64,000 nucleotides of DNA from Sulfuritalea sp. (lineage in GTDB: Bacteria > Pseudomonadota > Gammaproteobacteria > Burkholderiales > Rhodocyclaceae): assembly GCA_016716965.1 (NCBI GenBank), contig JADJUP010000002.1:88167-152166 (forward strand), in the 5' to 3' direction. The notes under the pieces were generated by a model that was not told where the DNA came from, searched no databases, and worked only from the letters and a program-made list of their open reading frames with translations. Below are positions 35,611 to 43,444 of the stretch, piece by piece; positions within the stretch are counted from its first letter, which is position 1; every line of letters begins with the position of its first letter. Position numbers and translations under genes: made by a program.

Positions 35611-35921
35611 GCAATACCCTCGAAATGAAGCTGTTGGGCAAGGACTACCGCGTTGCCTGCAAGCCTGACGAGCGCGAAGGCCTGCTCGCCGCCGTGGCCC
35701 TGCTCGACGGCAAACTCAAGGAAGCCGGCGACAAAACCAAGGGCAACGGCGAACGCGTGGCGGTGATGGTGGCGCTGAATCTGGCGCACGAATTGCTGAT
35801 CGCAAAAGCGATTCCGCAGGACCAGGCCGCGGCACTTGAACACGAAGCGATTCAGCGTAGAATAAATTCCATCGAAGCCAAGCTCGACGAATCGCTGGCA
35901 CTGCACCAACAGCTTTTCTGA
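35607..35921 (+). CDS. zapA: Cell division protein ZapA
   Basis: A 104-residue Z-ring-associated protein that promotes FtsZ bundling. It starts NTLEMKLLGKDYRVACKPDE, the globular ZapA head, and ends in a dimerising coiled coil (AIQRRINSIEAKLDESLALH). Length is typical. The gene overlaps the upstream coiled-coil gene and is followed 16 bases later by the 6S RNA gene, the same order as in enteric bacteria. Confidence 0.94.
   Translation: MSNTLEMKLLGKDYRVACKPDEREGLLAAVALLDGKLKEAGDKTKGNGERVAVMVALNLAHELLIAKAIPQDQAAALEHEAIQRRINSIEAKLDESLALHQQLF
35836..35863 (+). promoter_or_regulatory. Possible sigma-70 promoter for 6S RNA inside zapA
   Basis: TTGAAC (35836-35841) and TAGAAT (35858-35863) are 16 bases apart. 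Transcription would begin near 35870, about 70 nt before the mature 6S RNA, which would then need 5' trimming. The boxes are good, but coding overlap makes chance possible. Confidence 0.35.
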
Positions 35922-35937
35922 GCCGGGTTTCCCCAGG

Positions 35938-36118
35938 TTTCCCCTGCGGTGTTCGCCAAGGCCATACATTCCCTGGAACCAATACCGATTGGCATCGGCC
36001 GCTGCCCAAAGACGCTGCTGTTGTGAGCGCCCCAAGTGAGCGCACCTGATGCGGCAGGAAAGCGGCCAATCTGAACTCAGGTTCAGGATGCCGGCCAAAC
36101 GGCACAGGCGGGGGAATT
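35938..36118 (+). ncRNA. ssrS: 6S RNA
   Basis: About 181 nt that fold into the long double-stranded rod that mimics an open promoter and sequesters sigma-70 RNA polymerase in stationary phase. The ends pair: 5' TTTCCCCTGCGGTGTTCGCC with 3' GGCACAGGCGGGGGAATT, and TGTTCGCCAAGGCC is the conserved 5' signature. The central bubble lies between the inner arms near 35990-36060. Location directly after zapA matches the conserved synteny of ssrS. A rho-independent terminator follows immediately. Exact ends are approximate. Confidence 0.9.
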
Positions 36119-36124
36119 GATCAT

Positions 36125-36154
36125 CAGGGCGCGGAAAACCGCGCCCTGTTCTTT
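36125..36154 (+). terminator. Rho-independent terminator of 6S RNA
   Basis: CAGGGCGCGG-AAAA-CCGCGCCCTG is a perfect 10-bp stem (36125-36134 and 36139-36148) followed by TTCTTTT. It ends the zapA/6S transcript just upstream of the EVE-domain gene. Confidence 0.9.
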
Positions 36155-36167
36155 TCGGGCAGGCGCA

Positions 36168-36647
36168 ATGGCACGTTACTGGTTGATGAAGACGGAGCCC
36201 GGCGTCGTCGGCATCGACGACGTGCTGGCCATGCCCAAGCAAACGGTGGACTGGTGGGGCGTGCGCAACTACCAAGCGCGCAACTTCATGCGCGACCAGA
36301 TGCGGATCGGCGACGGCGTGCTGTTCTATCATTCGTCATGCGCGGAACCAGGCATCGCCGGGCTGGCCGAAGTCGCGTCGAGCGCCTATCCGGACCGCAC
36401 CCAGTTTGATCCGAAAAGCCCCTACTTCGACCCGAAATCGACCGCGGAGCAACCGCGCTGGATGAATGTCGATGTGCGCATCGTGAAGAAGACCCGGCTG
36501 GTAGGTCTGGAGGAATTGCGCGCCCATCCCGAGCTGGCAAACATGCGCGTCCTCGCCCGGGGCAACCGCCTTTCGATCACGCCGGTCGACCCGGCAGAGT
36601 GGTCATTCATCGTCGGGAAGTTGATCAAGAAGAAAGCCCCGAAGTGA
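36168..36647 (+). CDS. EVE domain-containing protein
   Basis: A 159-residue single EVE-domain protein. Characteristic blocks are YWLMKTEPGVVGIDDVLAMP, the aromatic-cage region TVDWWGVRNYQARNFMRD, GDGVLFYHSSCAEPGIAGLA and WMNVDVRIVKKTRLVGLEEL. EVE and YTH/PUA-like domains bind modified bases in nucleic acids; bacterial stand-alone members are uncharacterised readers. The ATG at 36168 follows the 6S terminator by 13 bases, so it needs its own promoter or read-through. It overlaps the next GTG. Confidence 0.92.
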   Translation: MARYWLMKTEPGVVGIDDVLAMPKQTVDWWGVRNYQARNFMRDQMRIGDGVLFYHSSCAEPGIAGLAEVASSAYPDRTQFDPKSPYFDPKSTAEQPRWMNVDVRIVKKTRLVGLEELRAHPELANMRVLARGNRLSITPVDPAEWSFIVGKLIKKKAPK

Positions 36648-37447
36648 GCCTCTGGTGGCTGGGCTACCCGCTACTGGGTGCCTTCGCCGGCTTCGTCGCC
36701 GGCCTGTTCGGCGTCGGCGGCGGCCTGACCATCGTGCCGCTGCTGCTGATGCTGTTTCAGGCGCAGGATTTCCCCGTCCAGCATGCCATGCACCTGGCAT
36801 TGGGCACTTCGATGGCGACCATCGTCCTGACCTCGATGTCCAGCATGCGCGCCCACCACAGCCATGGCGCCGTGCGCTGGGACATCGTCAAGGTGTTCGC
36901 TCCCGGGTTGATGGCCGGCACCTTCGGCGGAACCTTCATCGCGGCAGCCATACCCACGCGCCCGCTGGCCATGGTGTTCACCGCCATCGTCATCTACGCC
37001 TCGGCCACCATGCTGCTCGACCGCAAGCCCAAGCCCGCTCGCCAGTTGCCGGGAACCACCGGAATGCTGGCAGTGGGCACCGGCATCGGCGTGGTCTCCA
37101 GCCTGGTCGCCGCCGGTGGCGGTTTCCTCTCCATTCCCTTCATGGTGTTCTGCAATGTCGTGATCCACCAGGCCGTTGGCACCTCGGCGGCGCTCGGCTT
37201 TCCGATCGCAGTGGCCGGCGCCATCGGCTATGTCCTCAGCGGCTGGAACGCAAGCGGGCTGCCCGCTTATTCCTACGGCTACATCTACATCCCGGCGCTG
37301 GTCGGCGTGGTGGTGGTGAGCATGCTGGTGGCGCCGCTCGGGGCGCGTTTTGCCCACTCGCTGCCGGTAAAGCCGCTCAAGCGCGCCTTCGGCGTCTTCC
37401 TCGCCCTGCTCGCCTTGCAGATGGCCTGGCGCCTGCTGCGCGGATAG
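36644..37447 (+). CDS. Sulfite exporter TauE/SafE family membrane protein
   Basis: A 267-residue inner-membrane protein with about eight hydrophobic segments and the internal-repeat motif of the family: GAFAGFVAGLFGVGGGLTIV in the first half and GIGVVSSLVAAGGGFLSIPF in the second. The family moves organosulfonates, sulfite or related anions, so the substrate is uncertain. The GTG at 36644 overlaps the EVE stop and gives the usual start just before the first segment. Confidence 0.9.
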   Translation: MSLWWLGYPLLGAFAGFVAGLFGVGGGLTIVPLLLMLFQAQDFPVQHAMHLALGTSMATIVLTSMSSMRAHHSHGAVRWDIVKVFAPGLMAGTFGGTFIAAAIPTRPLAMVFTAIVIYASATMLLDRKPKPARQLPGTTGMLAVGTGIGVVSSLVAAGGGFLSIPFMVFCNVVIHQAVGTSAALGFPIAVAGAIGYVLSGWNASGLPAYSYGYIYIPALVGVVVVSMLVAPLGARFAHSLPVKPLKRAFGVFLALLALQMAWRLLRG

Positions 37448-37492
37448 CCGCATATTCCAATTAATTTTCCCGGCCCCGGATAACAAAATTTG

Positions 37493-37503
37493 TTGTCTGA
37501 CAA
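37493..37503. promoter_or_regulatory. GntR/FadR-type operator-like palindrome
   Basis: TTGTC-T-GACAA is a perfect 5-1-5 palindrome matching the T-x-GT-xx-AC-x-A pattern of FadR-subfamily GntR operators. It lies 87 bases before the CoA-ligase start codon. A second half-match (TTGTAGAAGACTGACAA) is at 37554-37570. No GntR gene is in the window. Confidence 0.45.
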
Positions 37504-37589
37504 GTGTGTCTGCGGCGGCGAATGCAGGGCACAATCGCGGTTCACGCAAAGTCTTGTAGAAGACTGACAACCCAACAGAGATAGGCCCC

Positions 37590-39113
37590 ATGTCCGACGC
37601 CACCACGCTGCAAACCCTGCTGTCCACCGGCACCGAAACCGCCGCCGCCATCGGCGCGCCCTCGCGCAAAGCACTGACTCACGGTGAGTTGCGCGCCCTG
37701 ATCGCGCGCACCGTCGCCCGCCTCAACGAACTCGGCGCCGGCCGCAACGACCGCGTCGCCATCGTCCAGCCCAACGGCCCGGAGATGGCGGCCTGCTTCC
37801 TCGCCGTCGCCTCGGGCACCGCCTCGGCGCCGCTCAACCCGGCCTACCGCCAGGACGAATTCGAGTTCTACCTCGGCGACCTGAATGCCAGGCTACTGAT
37901 CGCCATGCAGGGTGTCGACACCCCGGCGCGCGCCGCCGCCGCCAAGCTCGGCGTGCCCATTGTCGAACTGGTGCCCGACACCGCGGCCGGCGCCGGCAGC
38001 TTCACGTTGCAGGGCAACGGGGCGGGAAGCGCCGCCGCCAGCGGCGGCTTCGCCCAGCCCGACGACGTGGCCATGGTGCTGCACACCTCGGGCACCACCT
38101 CGCGGCCGAAGATCGTGCCGCTGTCGCAGAAGAACCTCTGCGCCTCGGCCGGCAACATCCGCCGCACCCTGGCCTTCACGACCCAGGATCGCGGCCTCAA
38201 CATCATGCCGCTGTTCCACATCCACGGCCTGATCGCCGGGGTGCTGGCGCCGGTCTCGGCCGGCTCCGAAGTGTTCTGCTCGCCCGGCTTCGATGCGCTG
38301 AAGTTCTTCGGCTGGATGGACGAGTGCCACCCGACCTGGTACACCGCCGTGCCGACCATGCACCAGGCGATCCTGACGCGCGCGCCGCGCAACAAGGAAA
38401 TCATCGCGAAGAACCCGCTGCGCTTCCTGCGTTCGTCTTCGTCGTCGATCCCGCCGCAGGTCATCACAGAACTCGAAGCCGTATTCGGCGCGCCGCTGAT
38501 CGAGGCCTACGGCATGACCGAAGCCACGCACCAGATGGCCAGCAACCCGCTGCCGCCCGCCCAGCGCAAGCCCGGCTCGGTCGGCCTCGCCGCCGGCCCG
38601 GAAGTGCAGATCATGGACGAGGCCGGCAACATCCTGGCGCCCAATACCGTGGGCGAAATCGTGATCCGCGGGCCCAACGTCACGGTCGGCTACGAGAACA
38701 ATCCCAAGGCCAATGCCGAAGGCTTCACCAACGGCTGGTTCCGCACCGGCGACCAGGGCGTCAAGGATGCCGAAGGCTATGTCTCGCTGACCGGGCGCCT
38801 CAAGGAAATCATCAACCGCGGCGGCGAGAAGATTTCGCCGCGCGAAATCGATGAAGTCATCATGGACCACCCCGCCGTTTCGCAGGTGGTCTGCTTCGCC
38901 GTGCCGCACCCCAAGCTCGGCGAGGAAGTCGGCGCCGCCGTGGTGCTGAAGGAAGGTGCTACCGCCACCGAGAAGGACATCCAGGCCTTCGTCGCCACCC
39001 GCGTCGCCGACTTCAAGGTGCCGAAGAAGGTCCTGATCCTGCCCGAGATCCCCAAGGGCGCCACCGGCAAGCTGCAACGCATCGGCCTGGCGCAGAAGCT
39101 CGGCCTCGCCTGA
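37590..39113 (+). CDS. AMP-dependent acyl-CoA synthetase (oxalate/malonate-CoA ligase-like)
   Basis: A 507-residue adenylate-forming enzyme that activates a carboxylate as an acyl-AMP and then acyl-CoA. Motifs: the P-loop-like MVLHTSGTTSRPKIVPLSQK, LIEAYGMTEATHQMASNPLP, WFRTGDQGV and the hinge/lysine region GRLKEIINRGGEKISPREID with the catalytic Lys in PKGATGKLQRI. It resembles oxalyl-CoA synthetase (Pcs60/AAE3) more than long-chain FadD. It is followed by a tripartite tricarboxylate transporter, which suggests that the imported acid is its substrate. Confidence 0.88.
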   Translation: MSDATTLQTLLSTGTETAAAIGAPSRKALTHGELRALIARTVARLNELGAGRNDRVAIVQPNGPEMAACFLAVASGTASAPLNPAYRQDEFEFYLGDLNARLLIAMQGVDTPARAAAAKLGVPIVELVPDTAAGAGSFTLQGNGAGSAAASGGFAQPDDVAMVLHTSGTTSRPKIVPLSQKNLCASAGNIRRTLAFTTQDRGLNIMPLFHIHGLIAGVLAPVSAGSEVFCSPGFDALKFFGWMDECHPTWYTAVPTMHQAILTRAPRNKEIIAKNPLRFLRSSSSSIPPQVITELEAVFGAPLIEAYGMTEATHQMASNPLPPAQRKPGSVGLAAGPEVQIMDEAGNILAPNTVGEIVIRGPNVTVGYENNPKANAEGFTNGWFRTGDQGVKDAEGYVSLTGRLKEIINRGGEKISPREIDEVIMDHPAVSQVVCFAVPHPKLGEEVGAAVVLKEGATATEKDIQAFVATRVADFKVPKKVLILPEIPKGATGKLQRIGLAQKLGLA

Positions 39114-39118
39114 TTCCC

Positions 39119-39145
39119 TGCGCGGCGGCCAGGCGCCGCCGCGCA
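39119..39145. terminator. Strong hairpin between the CoA-ligase gene and tctC
   Basis: TGCGCGGCGGC (39119-39129) and GCCGCCGCGCA (39135-39145) form a perfect 11-bp stem with a 5-nt loop, beginning 5 bases after the stop. There is no U-run, so it is more likely an mRNA-stability or partial attenuation element within the operon than a full terminator. Confidence 0.5.
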
Positions 39146-39181
39146 GCCACGCATACCAAAACATACCCCGAGGAGAAGACC

Positions 39182-40177
39182 ATGAAACTGACCCGAATCG
39201 CCGCCGCCATCGGCGCCATTTCCGCACCGTGTGCGGCCCCGCTCGCCCAGGCCTGGGAACCCACCAAGCCCGTCGAGTTCGTTGTTCCCGCCGGTACCGG
39301 CGGCGGCGCCGACCAGATGGCGCGCTTCATCCAGGGCATCGTCACCAAGCACAAGCTGATGAAGCAGCCGATCGTGGTGGTCAACAAGTCCGGCGGCGCC
39401 GGCGCCGAAGGCTTCCTTGAGGTCAAGGGCGCGGCGGGCAACCCGCACAAGATCATCATCACCTTGTCCAACCTGTTCACCACGCCGCTGGCCACCGCCG
39501 TGCCTTTCAACTGGCGCGACCTGACCCCGGTGGCGATGCTGGCGCTCGACGAGTTCGTGCTCTGGGTCAATGCCGAATCGCCACACAAGACCGCCAAGGA
39601 CTACCTGGCCGCGATCAAGATGGGTGCCGACAACAAGTTCAAGATGGCCGGCACCGGCGCCAAGCAGGAAGACCAGATCATCACCGTGCTGATCGAGAAG
39701 GCCGCCGGCAAGAAGATCACCTACGTGCCCTTCAAGGGCGGCGGTGACGTTGCCGTGCAACTGGTCGGCAAGCACGTCGACTCGACGGTGAATAACCCGA
39801 TCGAGGCCGAGGCGCACTGGCGCTCGGGCAAGCTGCGCGCCCTGTGCGTGATGGACGCGGCCCCCCTGCCCTACAAGAACAAGGTCACCGCCACCCAGTC
39901 CTGGGCCGACATTCCCACCTGCAAATCGGCCGGCATCGACGCCGAGTACCTGATGCTGCGCGGCATCTTCATGACCCCGGGCGCGACGCCGGACCAGGTC
40001 GCCTTCTACGTCGATCTGTTGAAGAAAGTCCGCGAGCTGCCGGAGTGGAAGGAATTCATGGAGAAGGGCGCCTTCAACCAGACCTTCATGACCGGCAAGG
40101 AGTATGCCGACTGGGTGGCGAAGGCCGAGGCCCAGCACGTCGCGCTGATGAAGAGCGCGGGCTTCCTCGCCAAGTAG
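39182..40177 (+). CDS. tctC: Tripartite tricarboxylate transporter solute-binding protein (TctC/Bug family)
   Basis: A 331-residue periplasmic binding protein. Signal peptide KLTRIAAAIGAISAPCAAPL with a likely cut after AQA (residue 24). The mature part begins WEPTKPVEFVVPAGTGGGAD, carrying the Bug-family first beta-strand and glycine loop that binds a carboxylate, then VVVNKSGGAGAEGFLEVKGA and YVPFKGGGDVAVQLVGKHVD. It delivers its acid to TctA/TctB, encoded next. The ligand may be a short dicarboxylate, judging by the upstream CoA ligase. Confidence 0.92.
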   Translation: MKLTRIAAAIGAISAPCAAPLAQAWEPTKPVEFVVPAGTGGGADQMARFIQGIVTKHKLMKQPIVVVNKSGGAGAEGFLEVKGAAGNPHKIIITLSNLFTTPLATAVPFNWRDLTPVAMLALDEFVLWVNAESPHKTAKDYLAAIKMGADNKFKMAGTGAKQEDQIITVLIEKAAGKKITYVPFKGGGDVAVQLVGKHVDSTVNNPIEAEAHWRSGKLRALCVMDAAPLPYKNKVTATQSWADIPTCKSAGIDAEYLMLRGIFMTPGATPDQVAFYVDLLKKVRELPEWKEFMEKGAFNQTFMTGKEYADWVAKAEAQHVALMKSAGFLAK

Positions 40178-40181
40178 GCCC

Positions 40182-40682
40182 GTGTCGGATCGGGAACAGG
40201 GGGCCGGCCTCAACCGGCGCATCCCGGAGGCGGGAGTCGCGGCGCTGCTCCTCGCCGCCGGGATCATTGTGGTCACGGACAGCCTGCGCGTCGGCATCGA
40301 GTGGGCCGATGACGGCCCCAAGGCCGGCTACTTCCCCTTCTTCATCGGCCTGCTGCTGGCGCTGTCCTCGGCCTGGACGCTGCTGCGCACCCTGCTCGGC
40401 TGGAGCCGCGAGACCGCGCTGTTCGCGCAATGGAGCGAGCTGCGCGACGTCGGCGCGATGCTGCTGCCGACCACCGTATTCATCGTCGCCGTGCCCTTCC
40501 TCGGGCTGTACTTCCCGGGCGCGCTGCTGATCGGCTACTTCATGAAGCGCCACGGCAATTTTGGCTGGCTGGCCACGGTGCTGACGGCGCTGGGCGTGCC
40601 GCTTACCTTTTTTCTGATCTTCGAACGCTGGTTCCTGGTGCCGCTGGCCAAGGGCCCGATCGAAGCCTGGCTGGGGTTCTGA
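40182..40682 (+). CDS. tctB: Tripartite tricarboxylate transporter small permease (TctB)
   Basis: A 166-residue membrane protein with four hydrophobic segments, beginning with a GTG at 40182 four bases after tctC. Segments include PEAGVAALLLAAGIIVVTDS, GYFPFFIGLLLALSSAWTLL, DVGAMLLPTTVFIVAVPFLG and ALGVPLTFFLIFERWFLVPL, the standard TctB layout. It forms the integral membrane complex with TctA, whose gene starts one base after the stop. Confidence 0.9.
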   Translation: MSDREQGAGLNRRIPEAGVAALLLAAGIIVVTDSLRVGIEWADDGPKAGYFPFFIGLLLALSSAWTLLRTLLGWSRETALFAQWSELRDVGAMLLPTTVFIVAVPFLGLYFPGALLIGYFMKRHGNFGWLATVLTALGVPLTFFLIFERWFLVPLAKGPIEAWLGF

Positions 40683-40683
40683 G

Positions 40684-42201
40684 ATGGATGAACTCAACAG
40701 CCTGATGCAAGGCTTTTCCGTGGCGATGACCCTCCCCAACCTGGGGTTCATGCTGCTCGGCCTGCTGCTCGGCATCCTGATCGGCGTGCTGCCCGGCCTC
40801 GGCGGCGCCAACGGCGTGGCCATCCTGCTGCCGCTGACCTTCTCGATGAACCCGACCTCGGCCATCATCATGCTTTCCTGCATCTACTGGGGTGCACTGT
40901 TCGGCGGGGCGATCACTTCCATCCTGTTCAACATCCCGGGCGAACCCTGGTCGGTGGCCACCACCTTCGATGGCTTCCCCCTGGCGCAGCAGGGCCGCGC
41001 GGCGGAAGCGCTGACGGCAGCCTTTACCTCGTCATTCGTCGGCGCCTTTTTCGCCGTGCTGGCGATCACCTTCCTCGCCCCGCTGCTGGCGAAGTTCGCG
41101 CTCGAGTTCGGCCCGCCGGAATTCTTCGCCGTGCAGATGCTGACCTTCTGCAGCTTCCATCGGCATGAGCAAGGACCCTCCGATGAAGACGCTCGCGGCG
41201 ATGATGCTCGGCTTCGCCCTGGCCGCCGTCGGCATGGACACGGTGACCGGCCAGCTGCGCATGACCTTCGGCTATCCGGAACTGCTCAAGGGCTTCGATT
41301 TCCTGATCGCCGTGATCGGCCTGTTCGGCATCGGCGAGATCCTGCTGACCATGGAGGAAGGCCTGGCCTTCAAGGGCAAGTCGGCCAAGATCAATTTCCG
41401 CATCGTCTGGCAGACCTGGAAGGAACTGATTCAGTACTGGCGCACCTTCATCCGCTCGACCCTGATCGGCTGCTGGATGGGCATCACCCCCGGCGGCGCG
41501 ACGCCGGCCTCCTTCATGGGCTACGGTATGGCGCGCCGCGCCGCCAGGGACAAGGAATCCTTCGGCAAGGGCAATGTCGAGGGCGTGGTGGCGCCGGAGA
41601 CCGCGGCGCACGCCGCCGGCACCAGCGCCCTGCTGCCGATGCTGACGCTGGGCATCCCCGGTTCGCCGACCGCCGCCGTGCTGCTCGGCGGCCTGCTGAT
41701 CTGGGGCCTCCAACCCGGGCCACTGCTGTTCGTCGAGCAGAAGGATTTCGTCTGGGGCCTGATCGCCTCGATGTACCTCGGCAACCTGGTCGGCCTCTTC
41801 GTCGTGCTGACCACCGTGCCATGGTGGGCGGCGATCCTGCGCATCCCCTTCCCGGTGATCGCGCCGGTGATCATCGTCATCTGCGCGATCGGCGCCTACA
41901 CGGTGCATAGTTCGATTTTCGACGTGATCATGATGCTGGTGTTCGGCGTGCTCGGCTACCTGTTCAAGAAACTGCGCTATCCCATGGCACCCTGGTGCTG
42001 GCCCTGGTGCTGGGCGACATGGCCGAGTCCAGCTTCCGCCAGTCGATGCTGATCTCGCAGGGCGAAGTCAGCATCTTCTTCGGTAACTGGCTGGTCGGCA
42101 GCCTGATGGCGCTGTCCATCTTCCTGCTGCTGCTGCCGGCCTGGGGCGAGTTCAAGAACATGCTGCGGCGGCGCGAAGCCGGCGCGCACCTGGCACGATA
42201 G
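40684..42201 (+). pseudogene. tctA: Tripartite tricarboxylate transporter large permease TctA with two single-base frameshifts
   Basis: The three frames together give a complete TctA of about 505 residues with family motifs GLLLGILIGVLPGLGGANGV, SILFNIPGEPWSVATTFDGF and TPGGATPASFMGYGMARR. The first frame ends after FFAVQMLTFCSF; one extra C at about 41157-41158 (TTCCATC for TTCATC) moves the continuation IGMSKDPPMKTLAAMMLG into another frame. A missing C at about 41989-41991 (GCACCCTGG for GCACCCCTGG) restores the original frame for LVLALVLGDMAESSFRQSML to the end. Both lie at C-runs and cancel out, so sequencing errors are more likely than decay. Confidence 0.85.
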
Positions 42202-42211
42202 GACACATGAC

Positions 42212-43219
42212 ATGAAAATCGCCATCGTCGGCGCCGGTGCCATCGGCGGCTTCCTCGGCGCCCGCCTCGCCCTTGCCGGCGAGGAGGTCACCTGCATCGC
42301 CCGCGGGCCCAACCTCGCCGCGATCCAGGCCAATGGCCTGAAACTGATCGAGGAAGACGGCACCGAGCGCCACGCGCCGAACGTCAAGGGCGCGCAAAAA
42401 ATGGCCGACGCCGGCGTGCAGGACGTCGTGCTGCTGACGCTCAAGGCCCACCAGGTCAAGGACGTGCTGCCCGACATGCGCGCCCTGCTCGGCCCCGACA
42501 CGGTCGTGGTGACCATGCAGAACGGCATCCCCTGGTGGTACTTCCACAAGCTGGCCGGCCCCTGGCAGGGCCATGCGGTGGAGTCGGTCGATCCGGGCGG
42601 CATCGTCGCCGCCCACATCGAGGTCGAGCGCGTGATCGGCAGCGTTGTCTATCCGGCCTCCGAGCTGGCCGCGCCCGGCGTGATCAAGGTCATCGAGGGC
42701 AACCGCTTCACCCTGGGCGAACTCGACGGCAGCAAGAGCCCCCGCCTCGAAGCCCTGGCTCAGACCCTGATCCGCGCCGGCTTCAAGGCGCCAGTGTCCA
42801 CCGACATCCGTTCCGAGATCTGGCTCAAGCTCTGGGGTAACCTCAGCTTCAACCCGATCAGCGCCCTGACCCATGCCACGCTGGTGGACATCTGCCAGTT
42901 CCCGCTGACGCGCGAGCTCGCCGCCGCCATGATGCGCGAAGCGCAGACCGTGGCCGAAAAGCTCGGCGTCCGGTTCAAGGTCTCGCTCGACAAGCGCATC
43001 GCCGGCGCCGAAGCCGTCGGCAAGCACAAGACCTCGATGCTGCAGGACGTCGAAGCCGGGCGGCCGCTGGAACTCGAAGCTTTGGTGGGATCGGTGCGCG
43101 AGTTGGGCCGCGTCACCGAAACGCCAACGCCGACCATCGATGCCGTCTATGCCTGCGCTTCGCTCCTGGCGAAGACCGTGGGCGAGCAGAGCGGCAAGCT
43201 GGCGATCGCCGCGCGCTGA
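42212..43219 (+). CDS. 2-dehydropantoate 2-reductase family oxidoreductase (PanE/ApbA)
   Basis: A 335-residue NADPH-dependent ketopantoate-reductase-like enzyme. The nucleotide motif GAGAIGG is at residues 7-13, the next blocks are VLLTLKAHQVKDVLPDMRAL and VVTMQNGIPWWYF, and the substrate region has SEIWLKLWGNLSFNPISALT with the conserved lysine, plus HKTSMLQDVEAGRPLELEAL. It lies at the end of the CoA ligase/Tct operon, so it may reduce a 2-oxo acid of that pathway rather than make pantothenate. The stop is immediately followed by a dispersed-repeat copy. Confidence 0.9.
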   Translation: MKIAIVGAGAIGGFLGARLALAGEEVTCIARGPNLAAIQANGLKLIEEDGTERHAPNVKGAQKMADAGVQDVVLLTLKAHQVKDVLPDMRALLGPDTVVVTMQNGIPWWYFHKLAGPWQGHAVESVDPGGIVAAHIEVERVIGSVVYPASELAAPGVIKVIEGNRFTLGELDGSKSPRLEALAQTLIRAGFKAPVSTDIRSEIWLKLWGNLSFNPISALTHATLVDICQFPLTRELAAAMMREAQTVAEKLGVRFKVSLDKRIAGAEAVGKHKTSMLQDVEAGRPLELEALVGSVRELGRVTETPTPTIDAVYACASLLAKTVGEQSGKLAIAAR

Positions 43220-43222
43220 CGA

Positions 43223-43270
43223 CAAGAGTCGGCGCTGGCGGTACGGCGATCGGGGCTCCGCGAGGAGCCC
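43223..43270 (-). repeat. Composite dispersed repeat at the left edge of the low-GC island
   Basis: In the minus sense a hairpin GGGCTCC-TCGC-GGAGCCC (43253-43270) precedes the core ATCGCCGTACCGCCAGCGCC then GACTCTTG (43223-43250). It starts 3 bases after the reductase stop. The segment 43231-43270 matches 49889-49928 at 33 of 40 positions in the same orientation, so the two copies flank the island as direct repeats. Confidence 0.75.
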
Positions 43271-43444
43271 AATGAGTTTTGTGAGTACTCAGAAGCGTTG
43301 CTGTGAGCTTCCGGTTCTCGGCCTTAGCTGCCGGTGACGTGACAACCGACGAGCGACCGGTGTTAGATTGCTTGCCGACGCTGAAGCCGCCACCTGGGCT
43401 CTTTTTCGGGCGGTTATCTACGGCACGTTTACTGCTGCCTGGAG

